The translations under genes and the position numbers were made by a program. This document shows, one piece after another, positions 7,471 through 12,980 of a stretch of 25,174 nt of DNA; position 1 is the first letter of the stretch, and each line of letters starts with the position of its first letter. The DNA is from a virus. Location of the stretch: IMG/VR virus record IMGVR_UViG_3300032331_001664, positions 1 through 25,174 of that record; one strand, given 5' to 3'. The notes under the pieces are model-generated. The model saw only the letters and a list, made by a program, of their open reading frames with translations, had not been told where the DNA came from and did not search any database.

Positions 7471-7671
7471 ATGGGTGTATCTAAGAACAATCCTGGCACA
7501 AGACAGGAACAGAAGAAGAAGTTTTATAAAGGTGTGGAGTTAAGACCTACTCTATATGTTGGTAGTGCAGTGAATAAAGGTAGATATCTAGCAGGTGCAA
7601 TTAATGGTGAATTGATTTGTGATGCAAATGGCACACCTTTACAATTAGCAAAGATACCTTTAGATAAGTAA
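7471..7671 (+). CDS. Small basic hypothetical protein (66 aa) under a strong early-type promoter
   Basis: The product begins MGVSKNNPGTRQEQKKKFYKG and continues with a small beta-like part (YVGSAVNKGRYLAGAINGELI). The N-terminal third is very basic and probably disordered; the second half looks like a compact strand pair ending QLAKIPLDK. The start is fixed by a strong AGAAGGAG site 6 bases upstream. A full-consensus sigma-70 promoter 21 bases before the start predicts immediate-early, high-level transcription by host polymerase. That is typical of host-takeover proteins, although no family is recognised and the role is inferred from the promoter only. Confidence 0.7.
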   Translation: MGVSKNNPGTRQEQKKKFYKGVELRPTLYVGSAVNKGRYLAGAINGELICDANGTPLQLAKIPLDK

Positions 7672-7691
7672 TAGTATAAGTATTCAGTACA

Positions 7692-7799
7692 ATGATTCAA
7701 TGGAATATAATTACTTGGTGTATTATTATTAGTTTATTAATATGTATGATATTGTTTCCGTCGGAATCGTATCTGAAAGCATTACTTCATGGCTATTAA
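7692..7799 (+). CDS. Small single-span membrane protein (35 aa), hypothetical
   Basis: An ATG frame of 35 codons: MIQWN, a hydrophobic span of about 20 residues (IITWCIIISLLICMILF), then PSESYLKALLHGY. Its stop overlaps the start of the Fe-S carrier gene by 11 bases in another frame (CATGGCTATTAA), which suggests translational coupling. No Shine-Dalgarno is obvious. Function unknown. Confidence 0.4.
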   Translation: MIQWNIITWCIIISLLICMILFPSESYLKALLHGY

Positions 7800-8118
7800 C
7801 ATCACAGACAAAGCAAAGGTTCAGTTAATTGAATTATTAACGAAGAACAATAAACCTTGTGTATTACTCCAAGCCAAAGGCGGTGGTTGTGCAGGTTTTA
7901 AATATGACTGGTCTTTTATAGAAGAAGATAAAGTGGACGGTAATGATTCGTTCATTAATCTAGGTAATGGTAAGTTCTTTATCATTGATAGTAATAGTGT
8001 ACCTTTAATTGACGGTATGACCGTAGATTGGAAAGAAGAAATCTTTGGTTCCAATTTTGAATTAATTAATCCCAACGCAAAGGCTTCATGTGGTTGTGGG
8101 GAGTCTTTTGGTGTTTAA
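7789..8118 (+). CDS. A-type iron-sulfur carrier (IscA/HesB/ErpA family)
   Basis: A 109-aa protein of the usual family length. It has the three conserved cysteines of A-type carriers: Cys34 in KGGGCAGFKYD, and Cys101 and Cys103 in the C-terminal SCGCGESF motif. The core between them has family strands (FFIIDSNSVPLIDGMTVDW, then FELINPNAKASCGCG). These proteins accept an Fe-S cluster and pass it to apo-enzymes in the cytoplasm. In a phage it would be an auxiliary metabolic gene, perhaps supporting Fe-S enzymes during infection. It overlaps the small membrane ORF upstream and the lipoprotein gene downstream, so the three are probably translated together. The family call is strong; which IscA subtype it belongs to cannot be told. 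Confidence 0.88.
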   Translation: MAINITDKAKVQLIELLTKNNKPCVLLQAKGGGCAGFKYDWSFIEEDKVDGNDSFINLGNGKFFIIDSNSVPLIDGMTVDWKEEIFGSNFELINPNAKASCGCGESFGV

Positions 8119-8314
8119 ACAATATCTTTATATTATAATATTAATAGTGTTAGTGTTTCTTATGTTAGGTTGTTCTAATGTAAGAATGGCCTGTACAATG
8201 AATGAAAGTAAGTATATAGATAAAAAAGACGCAAAAGAAAATGCACCTACTGTAACAGATAAAGCAAAAGATTGTGTAAACAATCCAAGTGTGATTGTAT
8301 TTAAAGAGTTCTAA
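8111..8314 (+). CDS. Small lipoprotein (67 aa), hypothetical
   Basis: The frame is open from a GTG at 8090, but a GTG at 8111 preceded by GGGGAG gives a proper lipoprotein start: MFKQYLY, a hydrophobic core IIILIVLVFL, then lipobox LMLGC with Cys at residue 21. The mature part is short, polar and Lys/Asp-rich (NESKYIDKKDAKENAPTVTD) with two more cysteines. It overlaps the end of the Fe-S carrier gene by 8 bases, and its stop overlaps the stop of the convergent hydroxylase-like gene by 3 bases. Phage lipoproteins can act in superinfection exclusion or as spanins. Here no partner inner-membrane spanin is evident, so the role is open. Confidence 0.6.
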   Translation: MFKQYLYIIILIVLVFLMLGCSNVRMACTMNESKYIDKKDAKENAPTVTDKAKDCVNNPSVIVFKEF

Positions 8315-8880
8315 GGGTTGTTCGGCGACATAGGCACATCAAAGATAAAAGCAATACGTTCTGCTGGCCCTATATTTTCTGCCATGTGATTCTTCTTATT
8401 GTTAAACCAAAAGAATGTTCCTGGTGCAACAACAATAACCTCTTTAGTATTATCGTCATCGCCATCGTCCCAAACTGTATAACGATATACACCTTTAATA
8501 GATAAGTGATAACGATCTTTAGTTGAATAATAATTACCTTGATCTATATGTTTACCTGTAATTTTACCTGCAGGTGTATTTAAAAAGGCACAACGACCTA
8601 CTTTTAATGATTTAGATGCTAACCATTGTTGAATGGCCGTATGGCGTCTTGTTGCATCTGTTGGTACACAGATTTCTGTATCACCTATAAATTCTTCTGG
8701 TTTAGAAATACCACCCATAACTAATTGAAGTACATCTGCTGTTACAAGTTTACTATGAGGGTCTTGACGATCAACACCTTTTAAACGGCTAGCATTACCC
8801 CAATCATCTGAGTATTGTTCCAACTGTTCACGTATTTTAGATACGTCTATATTCTTTTCAATAATACGTATGTTCTTCAT
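8311..8880 (-). CDS. Aspartyl/asparaginyl beta-hydroxylase-like Fe(II)/2-oxoglutarate oxygenase
   Basis: A 189-aa protein whose C-terminal half has the pattern of this cupin family: GKHIDQG with His111 and Asp113, RYHLSIKGVYRY (His125), APGTFFWFNNKKNHMAENIG with His165, and ERIAFIFDV with Arg175, a candidate 2-oxoglutarate-binding residue. His111-x-Asp113 and His165 would form the iron facial triad, although the classic family sometimes lacks the acidic ligand. The N-terminal 80 residues are less conserved. T4-like marine phages often carry related oxygenases of unknown target (protein side chain, tRNA or DNA base). It is the last gene of a chain of minus-strand ORFs and starts inside an ATGA overlap with the 31-aa membrane ORF upstream. 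Confidence 0.75.
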   Translation of the reverse strand: MKNIRIIEKNIDVSKIREQLEQYSDDWGNASRLKGVDRQDPHSKLVTADVLQLVMGGISKPEEFIGDTEICVPTDATRRHTAIQQWLASKSLKVGRCAFLNTPAGKITGKHIDQGNYYSTKDRYHLSIKGVYRYTVWDDGDDDNTKEVIVVAPGTFFWFNNKKNHMAENIGPAERIAFIFDVPMSPNNP

Positions 8881-8972
8881 TTACGAAGTATATCTTTAAT
8901 GATTAATACCCAAAAACATATTACGGTAATTATACCTACAAAGAAAAATGTGGTTGTTATGAGTGATATCAT
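8877..8972 (-). CDS. Micro-ORF, single-span membrane peptide (31 aa)
   Basis: MISLI, then a hydrophobic span (TTTFFFVGIITVICFWVLII), then KDILRK. The positive tail after the span suggests N-out/C-in topology. Its TGA overlaps the ATG of the hydroxylase-like gene (ATGA), and its own ATG overlaps the TGA of the 24-aa ORF (ATGA). Two successive 4-base overlaps make chance unlikely. No family is recognised. Confidence 0.55.
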   Translation of the reverse strand: MISLITTTFFFVGIITVICFWVLIIKDILRK

Positions 8973-9043
8973 TTGTTAATGTAATGTAAAATTATTAAAG
9001 CCGGTATTAACAGTAATAAAGGAAATACAAATTGATAGATCAT
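8969..9043 (-). CDS. Micro-ORF, hydrophobic peptide (24 aa)
   Basis: MIYQFVFPLLLLIPALIILH plus YINK: essentially one membrane span. It begins one base after the stop of the 22-aa ORF (TAATATG) and ends in an ATGA overlap with the 31-aa ORF. Without this chain I would not call so short an ORF. Confidence 0.45.
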   Translation of the reverse strand: MIYQFVFPLLLLIPALIILHYINK

Positions 9044-9044
9044 A

Positions 9045-9113
9045 TTATCTCATTGAATAATAGGTAGCTACAATTAACACGATAACGGTTACTATAATAT
9101 AAAAAGTTACCAT
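9045..9113 (-). CDS. Micro-ORF, hydrophobic peptide (22 aa)
   Basis: MVTFYIIVTVIVLIVATYYS plus MR: one short membrane span. It starts one base after the nuclease stop (TAATATG) and ends in the same TAATATG arrangement before the 24-aa ORF. It is supported by position and hydrophobicity only. Confidence 0.45.
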   Translation of the reverse strand: MVTFYIIVTVIVLIVATYYSMR

Positions 9114-9114
9114 A

Positions 9115-9546
9115 TTAATTACACCAAGATTGTTTGGCTTCGCCATAGTATTCTCTAGCGTAACCATTTTTAATTAATAATGATCTTAAACTCTGACCAT
9201 CCATTATTATATCACCTAATACCCGACCACCAAATTTATCCCAATTTGCAATTGCAACTTCTATCTTCTTAGCAGATGCAATTGACTTCTTTGTAAATTC
9301 TGTAGCAGCAAGACCTTTAGTGTTTTCAGATTCACATTTAGCACGGAATCCTTTTTCTGGTGTATCAACACCATAGACACGAATAGATAATTCTTTTTTA
9401 AGTGGTTCTGGTAAGAAATTTGCTTCGAATGCTACCGTATCACCATCTAATACTCTAGTTATTTTATAGTTGTAAATTTTCATTTCTACATCCTTCGCTA
9501 ACGCCAAAGTAGGTAGAATCATTAATATTAATAATAATCTTTTCAT
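9115..9546 (-). CDS. Secreted thermonuclease (staphylococcal nuclease-like)
   Basis: A 143-aa protein with an N-terminal signal peptide (MKRLLLILMILPTLALA, cleavage near residue 17) and an SNase domain from about residue 25. Catalytic and calcium residues match the family by spacing: Asp36 in DGDT, Arg56, Asp61 and Glu64 in RVYGVDTPE, and Arg108 in KFGGR. The enzyme should hydrolyse DNA or RNA in the periplasm or outside the cell. In a phage this could degrade competing DNA, scavenge nucleotides or act in exclusion; the role is inference. It heads a chain of overlapping minus-strand ORFs. The start at 9546 is only 7 bases from the -10 box of a strong promoter, so the mRNA may be leaderless. 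Confidence 0.85.
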   Translation of the reverse strand: MKRLLLILMILPTLALAKDVEMKIYNYKITRVLDGDTVAFEANFLPEPLKKELSIRVYGVDTPEKGFRAKCESENTKGLAATEFTKKSIASAKKIEVAIANWDKFGGRVLGDIIMDGQSLRSLLIKNGYAREYYGEAKQSWCN

Positions 9547-9553
9547 ATACCAT

Positions 9554-9582
9554 AATATATCAGTATTTGACTATTTTGTCAA
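9554..9582 (-). promoter_or_regulatory. Sigma-70-type promoter for the nuclease gene chain
   Basis: On the minus strand TTGACA (9577-9582), 17 bases, TATATT (9554-9559). The predicted start is at about 9547, directly at the nuclease ATG (9546). The -35 box lies in the last codons of the upstream 84-aa gene. Confidence 0.75.
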
Positions 9583-9825
9583 CAGCTTTTTAACTTCTTC
9601 ATACCAATAGATACCACCCTCACGTAGTTTATCGTTTGAATTACGTAGCTTTTCCATACCACGTTTAAACTTATATAACTGGCCTCTTTTTAATACATCT
9701 AATCTTTCAATAGAATCTATAATAGCATCTATATCTGGACAAGTAAATTCCGGTATCTTAGGTGCCTTTTTCTTTAATGTCTTTAAATTTGGTTTCTTTC
9801 TTTTTGTTCTCTTAATACCGAACAC
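9571..9825 (-). CDS. Basic hypothetical protein (84 aa)
   Basis: It starts at GTG 9825, fixed by AAGGAG five bases upstream. The product is strongly basic at the N-terminus (IKRTKRKKPNLKTLKKKAPK) and then largely helical, with a possible coiled-coil stretch (IDSIERLDVLKRGQLYKF, then RGMEKLRNSNDKLREGG) and a C-terminal WYEEVKKLLTK. No family is recognised. Its start lies inside the end of the 57-aa membrane-protein gene, a 14-base overlap, and that gene's tail supplies its ribosome-binding site. The basic N-terminus suggests nucleic-acid contact, which is inference. Confidence 0.65.
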   Translation of the reverse strand: MFGIKRTKRKKPNLKTLKKKAPKIPEFTCPDIDAIIDSIERLDVLKRGQLYKFKRGMEKLRNSNDKLREGGIYWYEEVKKLLTK

Positions 9826-9985
9826 GTTTTCTCCTTGTTAATCGTTGAGATAACAATTTCAGCTTCTTTAATCTTTTAAGTTTTTTAGTATAACGCTTTG
9901 ATTGACAATAGATTGAAAGGTACAACCATGCTAGTAATAAGAATATAATGCCTACTATAATTAGGCCTATGTATTTGTTGTCCAT
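9812..9985 (-). CDS. Small membrane protein with a basic tail (57 aa), hypothetical
   Basis: An ATG frame of 57 codons: MDNKYIG, a hydrophobic span (LIIVGIIFLLLAWLYLSIY), then a strongly basic cytoplasmic tail of about 30 residues (SKRYTKKLKRLKKLKLL, ending TRRKRVRY). The N-out/C-in orientation follows from the charge pattern. It overlaps the 84-aa gene by 14 bases. Its AAGGG ribosome-binding site lies in the 3' arm of a hairpin immediately before the ATG (see 9989-10029), so translation may be controlled by RNA folding. Function unknown. Confidence 0.6.
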   Translation of the reverse strand: MDNKYIGLIIVGIIFLLLAWLYLSIYCQSKRYTKKLKRLKKLKLLSQRLTRRKRVRY

Positions 9986-9988
9986 TTA

Positions 9989-10029
9989 ACCCTTTGTTGT
10001 GTCAAAGGGTGCCTAGTAAACTAGGCACC
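9989..10029 (-). promoter_or_regulatory. Two mutually exclusive hairpins before a start codon
   Basis: Hairpin A (10008-10029): a perfect 9-bp stem GGTGCCTAG/CTAGGCACC with a 4-base loop. Hairpin B (9989-10010): a perfect 8-bp stem ACCCTTTG/CAAAGGGT with a 6-base loop. They share 10008-10010, so both cannot form fully. Read on the minus strand, A comes first. The 3' arm of B contains AAGGG, 4 bases before the ATG at 9985, so B would hide the ribosome-binding site and A would free it. No U-tract follows, so a simple intrinsic terminator is less likely. Confidence 0.6.
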
Positions 10030-10046
10030 TGAAATATAGATTGTTG

Positions 10047-10223
10047 TTATTCTTCGTCTGTTTCGTCTATTTCCTCGTCCTCGTCAAAGTCGGAAACGTT
10101 TGAATCAGAAGAAACACTTATAGTGTCCTCTAAGTCCCACAATAAATCGTCAATTTCAGATTGTTTTTCTTTTATATCGTTAATGATATCTTCAGGAGTT
10201 TTAACTTTACTTTTTCTTACCAT
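10047..10223 (-). CDS. Small highly acidic protein (58 aa), hypothetical
   Basis: An ATG frame of 58 codons with AAGGAG five bases upstream. The first 30 residues form a mixed-charge helix (VRKSKVKTPEDIINDIKEK, then QSEIDDLLWDLED). The last 20 are almost all Asp, Glu and Ser, ending DEDEEIDETDEE. Such tails occur in DNA mimics, in prohead-core proteins (T4 gp67 type) and in small transcription factors; nothing here decides among them. It is transcribed from an exact late box at 10249-10256 and followed by the overlapping-hairpin leader of the 57-aa membrane protein. Confidence 0.65.
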   Translation of the reverse strand: MVRKSKVKTPEDIINDIKEKQSEIDDLLWDLEDTISVSSDSNVSDFDEDEEIDETDEE

Positions 10224-10248
10224 ACATACTCCTTAGTTGTTGGTAGTA

Positions 10249-10256
10249 TATTTATA
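10249..10256 (-). promoter_or_regulatory. T4-type late promoter for the acidic protein
   Basis: An exact TATAAATA on the minus strand, 26 bases before the ATG at 10223, with AAGGAG between them. It overlaps the plus-strand late box by 4 bases. Confidence 0.75.
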
Positions 10257-10260
10257 AATA
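10253..10260 (+). promoter_or_regulatory. T4-type late promoter, overlapping the opposite one
   Basis: An exact TATAAATA on the plus strand, sharing TATA with the minus-strand box in the 12-base palindrome TATATTTATAAATA region. The next plus-strand ATG is at 10266, only 5 bases downstream, so any message would be nearly leaderless. Confidence 0.6.
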
Positions 10261-10265
10261 ATCTT

Positions 10266-10403
10266 ATGACACACACAGAATTTAATGCAGGAAATTTTCA
10301 GGAATATGATTACGAATGTGAATGGATAGAATGTGTTTGGAATATTATCTATAAACAAATACATTTAGTATCAGCGTTCTACTACCCTTGGATTCAAAGG
10401 TAG
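10266..10403 (+). CDS. Small aromatic-rich hypothetical protein (45 aa)
   Basis: An ATG frame of 45 codons, beginning MTHTEFNAGNFQEYDYECEW and ending FYYPWIQR. It is rich in Tyr, Trp and Glu, with two Cys five residues apart. The frame is open further upstream, but that part is antisense to the acidic protein gene, and the late box at 10253 supports this ATG. No ribosome-binding site is present, so it depends on leaderless initiation if real. It ends in a hairpin (10380-10405) convergent with the symporter gene. Confidence 0.4.
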   Translation: MTHTEFNAGNFQEYDYECEWIECVWNIIYKQIHLVSAFYYPWIQR

Positions 10404-10405
10404 TA
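10380..10405 (+). terminator. Possible hairpin between convergent genes
   Basis: The arms TACTACCCTT and AAAGGTAGTA pair with one mismatch around a 6-base loop, at the convergent ends of the 45-aa ORF and the symporter gene. No clear T-tract follows on either strand, so terminator function is uncertain. Confidence 0.3.
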
Positions 10406-10427
10406 AAACACTTTCAATTATAACAAC

Positions 10428-11804
10428 TTATTTTTTAGATAACAATTTACTCAAAGCAAATGCAATAACAGGTGTAACAAACATTGCCAAACTAACTGCT
10501 ATAACATTAAACTCCGGAGTTTTAGTAATGATACCTTGTAAACCTAGATAAACGGTTAATGGTGCCATTATAATTGCTGCCCAAAATATTCCTCTACCTG
10601 TTAAGTATGCTGTTGTTAAAATACTTATTAAAATAATAAACAGATTAACACGTAATACTCCGTAAGTAAAGAATATGTAAGTTAAGTCCCAGTTTTGCAT
10701 TGCGATTAACCAAACTATAAATGCAACACCAACTATTGACCATCTTGCAACATTAACTGATTTGCTTTTATCTTTAACAAAGTCGTTTGCAATAATACTA
10801 GCAATAGCATTACCATGTGCATCAATGATAACACAAGCAACGTTTAGCATTGCAACACCAAAGATAGCAACAGCGGCTACACTTACAGATTTTAATAACA
10901 CTAGTTGATTTAAACTAACGTCTTTTATTTCTAAACCTGAAGCTAATGCAGCCGTTCCTATTAGTGCAATAATTGTTTGAAGTACAAAATATGTTGGTAC
11001 TCCCCACACCCATGCTTTCCAAGGTTTGAAGTTTTGTTGAGCATAGTTTTTTTGGTGGTGTGTTGCACTCATTAAAGGGCCAGTAAAAAATGTTAAAGCG
11101 GCTGTATAACCAAACGTTAACATAAGAGTAGGATCAAATAGATCACCAATCTGTTTTTTACCTGTTAAGAAATCAGAAAAAGACTTATCTGATGGAATAG
11201 CCTTAACTGCTATATAAAGTAAGACTGAAAATAATATAAAGTTTAAAGCCGTCTGTATAGAACCGGTTACTAAACTAGTTTTAATACCGCCACGGAAACT
11301 GTACAACGCTGTACCAGCCACTATTAAACCTGTAATTATTTCTGCATTACCTATTTCAATAAATTTAATGTATTTAAATGCTGCTGTAAATGTTGTTGCT
11401 AAATTGCCGAAACAAGCAAGTATGAAAATTATTTGAAATAAAGTACCTACGCCTGGACCATAAGTTTTTTTAATCCATTCACTTGTAGTGAAACCATTTG
11501 GTACTTTTTTGTTAATTCTAATTGTAAGCCAGGCAAACAATAAGAAACCTAATAGTTGAGGTACTGTAAACCAAAAATATCCTGCCCAACCATTATTATA
11601 AAATTGTTGACTGCCTGCAAACAGAGCTAAACCTGTTAACCAGCAACCAATCATACCTAGTGTACTTTCAACTAGGCCTGCGTTACGATTAGCTACAATA
11701 TAACCTTCTTTTGTATTACCGTAACTATTTGTAAATTTACTTATACCATAGAATATGGCAAAGTAACATACTAGAAATAGTATGACTGTTGTTATATCAA
11801 ACAT
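10428..11804 (-). CDS. Sodium:solute symporter (SSF/SLC5 family)
   Basis: A 458-aa polytopic membrane protein with roughly 12-13 hydrophobic spans. The pattern fits the SSF family: an N-terminal span, then SKFTNSYGNTKEGYIVANRNAGLVESTLGM, whose tail (here 'YIVANRNAGLVESTLGMIG') matches the YFLAGR..........S.......S region of family members. A Trp-Leu-Thr-Gly/Ala-Gly segment follows (CWLTGLALFAGS). Mid-protein loops GYTAALTFFTGPLMSATHHQKNYA resemble the SSF core before span 8. It would couple inward Na+ flow to uptake of a small solute (urea, proline, acetate and others are known substrates; this one cannot be assigned). The start is fixed by AAGGAG five bases upstream. It looks complete and is served by its own host-type promoter. 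A full-length secondary transporter is very unusual in a tailed phage. Confidence 0.85.
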   Translation of the reverse strand: MFDITTVILFLVCYFAIFYGISKFTNSYGNTKEGYIVANRNAGLVESTLGMIGCWLTGLALFAGSQQFYNNGWAGYFWFTVPQLLGFLLFAWLTIRINKKVPNGFTTSEWIKKTYGPGVGTLFQIIFILACFGNLATTFTAAFKYIKFIEIGNAEIITGLIVAGTALYSFRGGIKTSLVTGSIQTALNFILFSVLLYIAVKAIPSDKSFSDFLTGKKQIGDLFDPTLMLTFGYTAALTFFTGPLMSATHHQKNYAQQNFKPWKAWVWGVPTYFVLQTIIALIGTAALASGLEIKDVSLNQLVLLKSVSVAAVAIFGVAMLNVACVIIDAHGNAIASIIANDFVKDKSKSVNVARWSIVGVAFIVWLIAMQNWDLTYIFFTYGVLRVNLFIILISILTTAYLTGRGIFWAAIIMAPLTVYLGLQGIITKTPEFNVIAVSLAMFVTPVIAFALSKLLSKK

Positions 11805-11834
11805 CAGTTCTCCTTATTAAATTATTATCAATAC

Positions 11835-11863
11835 AATATATCACATATATGTTGTTTTGTCAA
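11835..11863 (-). promoter_or_regulatory. Sigma-70-type promoter for the symporter
   Basis: On the minus strand TTGACA (11858-11863), 17 bases, TATATT (11835-11840), with a predicted start near 11828 and a leader of about 24 nt carrying AAGGAG. The spacer contains the 10-base palindrome ACATATATGT, a possible operator. Confidence 0.78.
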
Positions 11864-11908
11864 GATATATATACAATATAATATTTGGTTAAGGTATTCG
11901 ATTGTATA

Positions 11909-11916
11909 TATAAACA
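11909..11916 (+). promoter_or_regulatory. Degenerate late promoter of binding-protein copy 1
   Basis: TATAAACA, one base off the late box, 27 bases before the ATG at 11944, at the position equivalent to the exact box of copy 2. A TATAAT at 11877-11882 without a convincing -35 box could be an alternative. Confidence 0.45.
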
Positions 11917-11943
11917 AACATGTTTAAACAAAAGGTTATTTAA

Positions 11944-12426
11944 ATGACAAAAACAACTAAAATTAAGTGGGTTATTGCTCACGAACCATTAAGTCTTTTT
12001 GAAAGAGCTGCTAAAGATTTTCAAAATTACGTTAATGCTGCTCAATCTGTTGAAAAGATTGAAGTGGAAGTAATGACATTAAAACAATACAGCGACAAAT
12101 ATAATAATGGTGTACAAGTTACTAAACACGATTTACTTGATCTTATGGAACAAGGCAAAATCGAAATGTCTCAAATGTACACAACTTGGTTAGCTGAAAA
12201 ATACGATCAAGATATGTTAGCATTAGAAATGCCTTTCATATTTAAAGATCATGCTCATGCTACTAGAGTACTAGAAGGCAAAGTAGGTGAAACTTTATTA
12301 GATAAAATTACTTCTTTCGGTAATGTACGTGGTATGGCGTTTACATATTCAGGCGGATTTAGAAATGTACTATCTAATAAAAAAGTTAGCGCATTAAAAG
12401 ATTTGACTGATGAAAGTAAGAACTAA
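11944..12426 (+). CDS. TRAP-type (DctP-like) binding protein, N-terminal half, copy 1
   Basis: A 160-aa protein corresponding to the first half of a DctP-family TRAP transporter solute-binding protein. It starts directly with strand 1 (TKIKWVIAHEPLSLFERAAKDF, equivalent to the mature family start '...LRLAH...'), continues with KIEVEVMTLKQYSDKY and a DLLDLMEQGKIEMSQMYTTWLAEKYDQDMLALEMPFIF segment (the family's '...G.idm......P.......lPf.f'), and ends at SGGFRNVLSNKKVSALKDL. Normal family members are exported and have a signal peptide; here there is none. The ORF stops just where the hinge into domain II and the ligand-binding Arg should come. It overlaps the C-terminal-half ORF by 17 bases in the +1 frame. 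Ligand unknown. Confidence 0.8.
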   Translation: MTKTTKIKWVIAHEPLSLFERAAKDFQNYVNAAQSVEKIEVEVMTLKQYSDKYNNGVQVTKHDLLDLMEQGKIEMSQMYTTWLAEKYDQDMLALEMPFIFKDHAHATRVLEGKVGETLLDKITSFGNVRGMAFTYSGGFRNVLSNKKVSALKDLTDESKN

Positions 12427-12898
12427 TAGAAATCCAGTAGCGCAAGAGACTTTTAAAGCTCTTGGTGTTGAAGATCCTTATATCTGCGAGATTGAGGATC
12501 TTGCAACACACATAAAAGCTGGTGACTGTGATGCAGGCGAAGGTGTATATAGCCGAGTATATCCATTAAAACAAAATGAGGTTACTAAGTCTGTAATTGA
12601 TAGTAAACATAGTTTATTTTTAACAACTATGATTATGCGTGAGGATTTTTGGAAAACATTAAGTCCAGAAGTTCAAAAGGTAATTAAAGATGCTGCCATT
12701 AAAGCTGGTAGACGAGAAAGACAAACTACAATTGAAGATGGTGAAGAAGCAAAGAAAAGACTTATAGAAGAAGGCGTCAATATACATGAATTAACACCTG
12801 AAGAAAAAGCTGATTGGGAAGAAAAAACCAAGAAGGTTTATGAAAAATTTGAACCTACCTTTACTAAAGGATTAATAAACGATATAAAGAAGTCTTGA
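12410..12898 (+). CDS. TRAP-type (DctP-like) binding protein, C-terminal half, copy 1
   Basis: A 162-aa protein that continues where the previous ORF stops. It starts MKVRTNRNPVAQETFKALG, matching the family's 'GLKIRVP.NP...E.FKALGA' with the carboxylate-binding Arg as residue 4. Then come EDLATHIKAGDCDAGEGVYSR, HSLFLTTMIMREDFWKTLSPEVQKVIKDAA (the family's 'W..L..e.Q..i.eaa') and a long C-terminal helical part to NDIKKS. Its frame has a TGA just upstream of the ATG, so it cannot be an extension in that frame. Expression needs coupled re-initiation at the ATGA-like overlap or a +1 shift in 12407-12426. All recognisable domain II features are kept, which argues against a decaying pseudogene. 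Confidence 0.78.
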   Translation: MKVRTNRNPVAQETFKALGVEDPYICEIEDLATHIKAGDCDAGEGVYSRVYPLKQNEVTKSVIDSKHSLFLTTMIMREDFWKTLSPEVQKVIKDAAIKAGRRERQTTIEDGEEAKKRLIEEGVNIHELTPEEKADWEEKTKKVYEKFEPTFTKGLINDIKKS

Positions 12899-12939
12899 TA
12901 TATACAAGATAATATTTGGTCAAGGTGATTGTTTGTATA

Positions 12940-12947
12940 TATAAATA
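12940..12947 (+). promoter_or_regulatory. T4-type late promoter of binding-protein copy 2
   Basis: An exact TATAAATA 33 bases before the ATG at 12981, within the duplicated leader. Confidence 0.75.
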
Positions 12948-12980
12948 TAACAAAACATGTTTAATCAAAGGGTTATTTAA

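Noticed and set aside
10161-10265. N-terminal extension of the 45-aa plus-strand ORF
   Set aside because: It is antisense to the acidic protein gene, which has a good ribosome-binding site and promoter; the late box at 10253 favours the start at 10266.
12400-12430. Sequencing error as the cause of the split in binding-protein copy 1
   Set aside because: Not excluded, but copy 2 is split at the same place by a different mechanism, which makes an error less likely; kept as a check in the findings.
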